Below, in pieces: positions 6,115 through 6,178 of a DNA stretch of 6,178 nucleotides. Each line of letters starts with the position of its first letter. The stretch's first letter is position 1. This stretch comes from CAYNDB01 sp964395915 (GTDB lineage: Bacteria; Nitrospinota_A; UBA7883; JAJRTC01). Where the stretch lies: the NCBI GenBank assembly GCA_964395915.1, contig CAYNDB010000129.1, positions 1-6,178 on the forward strand, read 5' to 3'. The notes under the pieces are model-generated. The model was not told the origin of the DNA. It saw only the letters and a program-made list of their open reading frames with translations, and searched no databases. Position numbers and translations under genes: made by a program.

Positions 6115-6178
6115 AATCTTTTATTATCTGCAAAACAGACGATGGAAACGCTTCGGTTCAGGTTTTTAGCCAATGTTC

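Noticed and set aside
5916..6173. An 85-codon minus-strand frame starting beyond the ypdA-like gene
   Set aside because: Most of it is antisense to the conserved C-terminal FAD block of the flavoprotein, and its sequence resembles no family I know.
6142..6178. Possible start of another plus-strand gene (ATG, METLRFRFLANV, open to the window edge)
   Set aside because: Only 12 codons are visible and there is no Shine-Dalgarno sequence ahead of the ATG. The position, 27 bp after the previous stop, and the basic-hydrophobic start could fit a membrane protein, but the evidence is too thin to call.

Overview
This window reads as a piece of an assembled bacterial chromosome, with a run of exactly 100 N inside one gene. 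It carries one truncated gene at the left edge and three recognisable genes. Glycyl-tRNA synthetase in separate alpha/beta form (the beta chain is present) is a bacterial trait. The left-edge protein has thrombospondin type 3 calcium-binding repeats typical of secreted proteins. A YpdA-type flavoprotein suggests a lineage that may use bacillithiol. A glyS-ppdK pair recalls, from memory, delta-proteobacterial (Desulfobacterota-like) gene order. None of this fixes the phylum, so I leave it as an uncultured, probably Gram-negative bacterium.

Layout. Positions 2-199 (+) hold the C-terminal 65 residues of an extracellular-type protein with type 3 repeats. Positions 200-299 are a convergent intergenic region with two hairpins; the larger (264-296) is a good bidirectional terminator candidate. 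Positions 300-3008 (-) are ppdK, pyruvate phosphate dikinase, intact with all catalytic residues visible and an unusual lysine-rich tail. Positions 3009-3108 are a short gap between co-directional genes, with a weak hairpin just after glyS and a strong ribosome binding site for ppdK. Positions 3109-5016 (-) are glyS, the beta subunit of glycyl-tRNA synthetase, interrupted by the N run at 4051-4150. Positions 5017-5151 are a divergent promoter region with an extended -10 promoter pointing into glyS. Positions 5152-6114 (+) are a YpdA-family FAD/NADPH oxidoreductase. Positions 6115-6178 hold nothing I can call with confidence.

How the genes relate. glyS and ppdK run in the same direction 100 bp apart and may be co-transcribed: one charges tRNA-Gly, the other interconverts pyruvate and phosphoenolpyruvate at the node between glycolysis and gluconeogenesis. 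The usual partner gene glyQ is not next to glyS; its place is taken by the divergent ypdA-like gene, which would act in low-molecular-weight thiol redox balance. I see no undescribed system, CRISPR array, mobile element or RNA gene. The points most worth checking are the probably mis-sized assembly gap in glyS, the missing glyQ, the basic tail on the dikinase, and the absence of the N-terminal cysteine proposed as catalytic in studied YpdA proteins.
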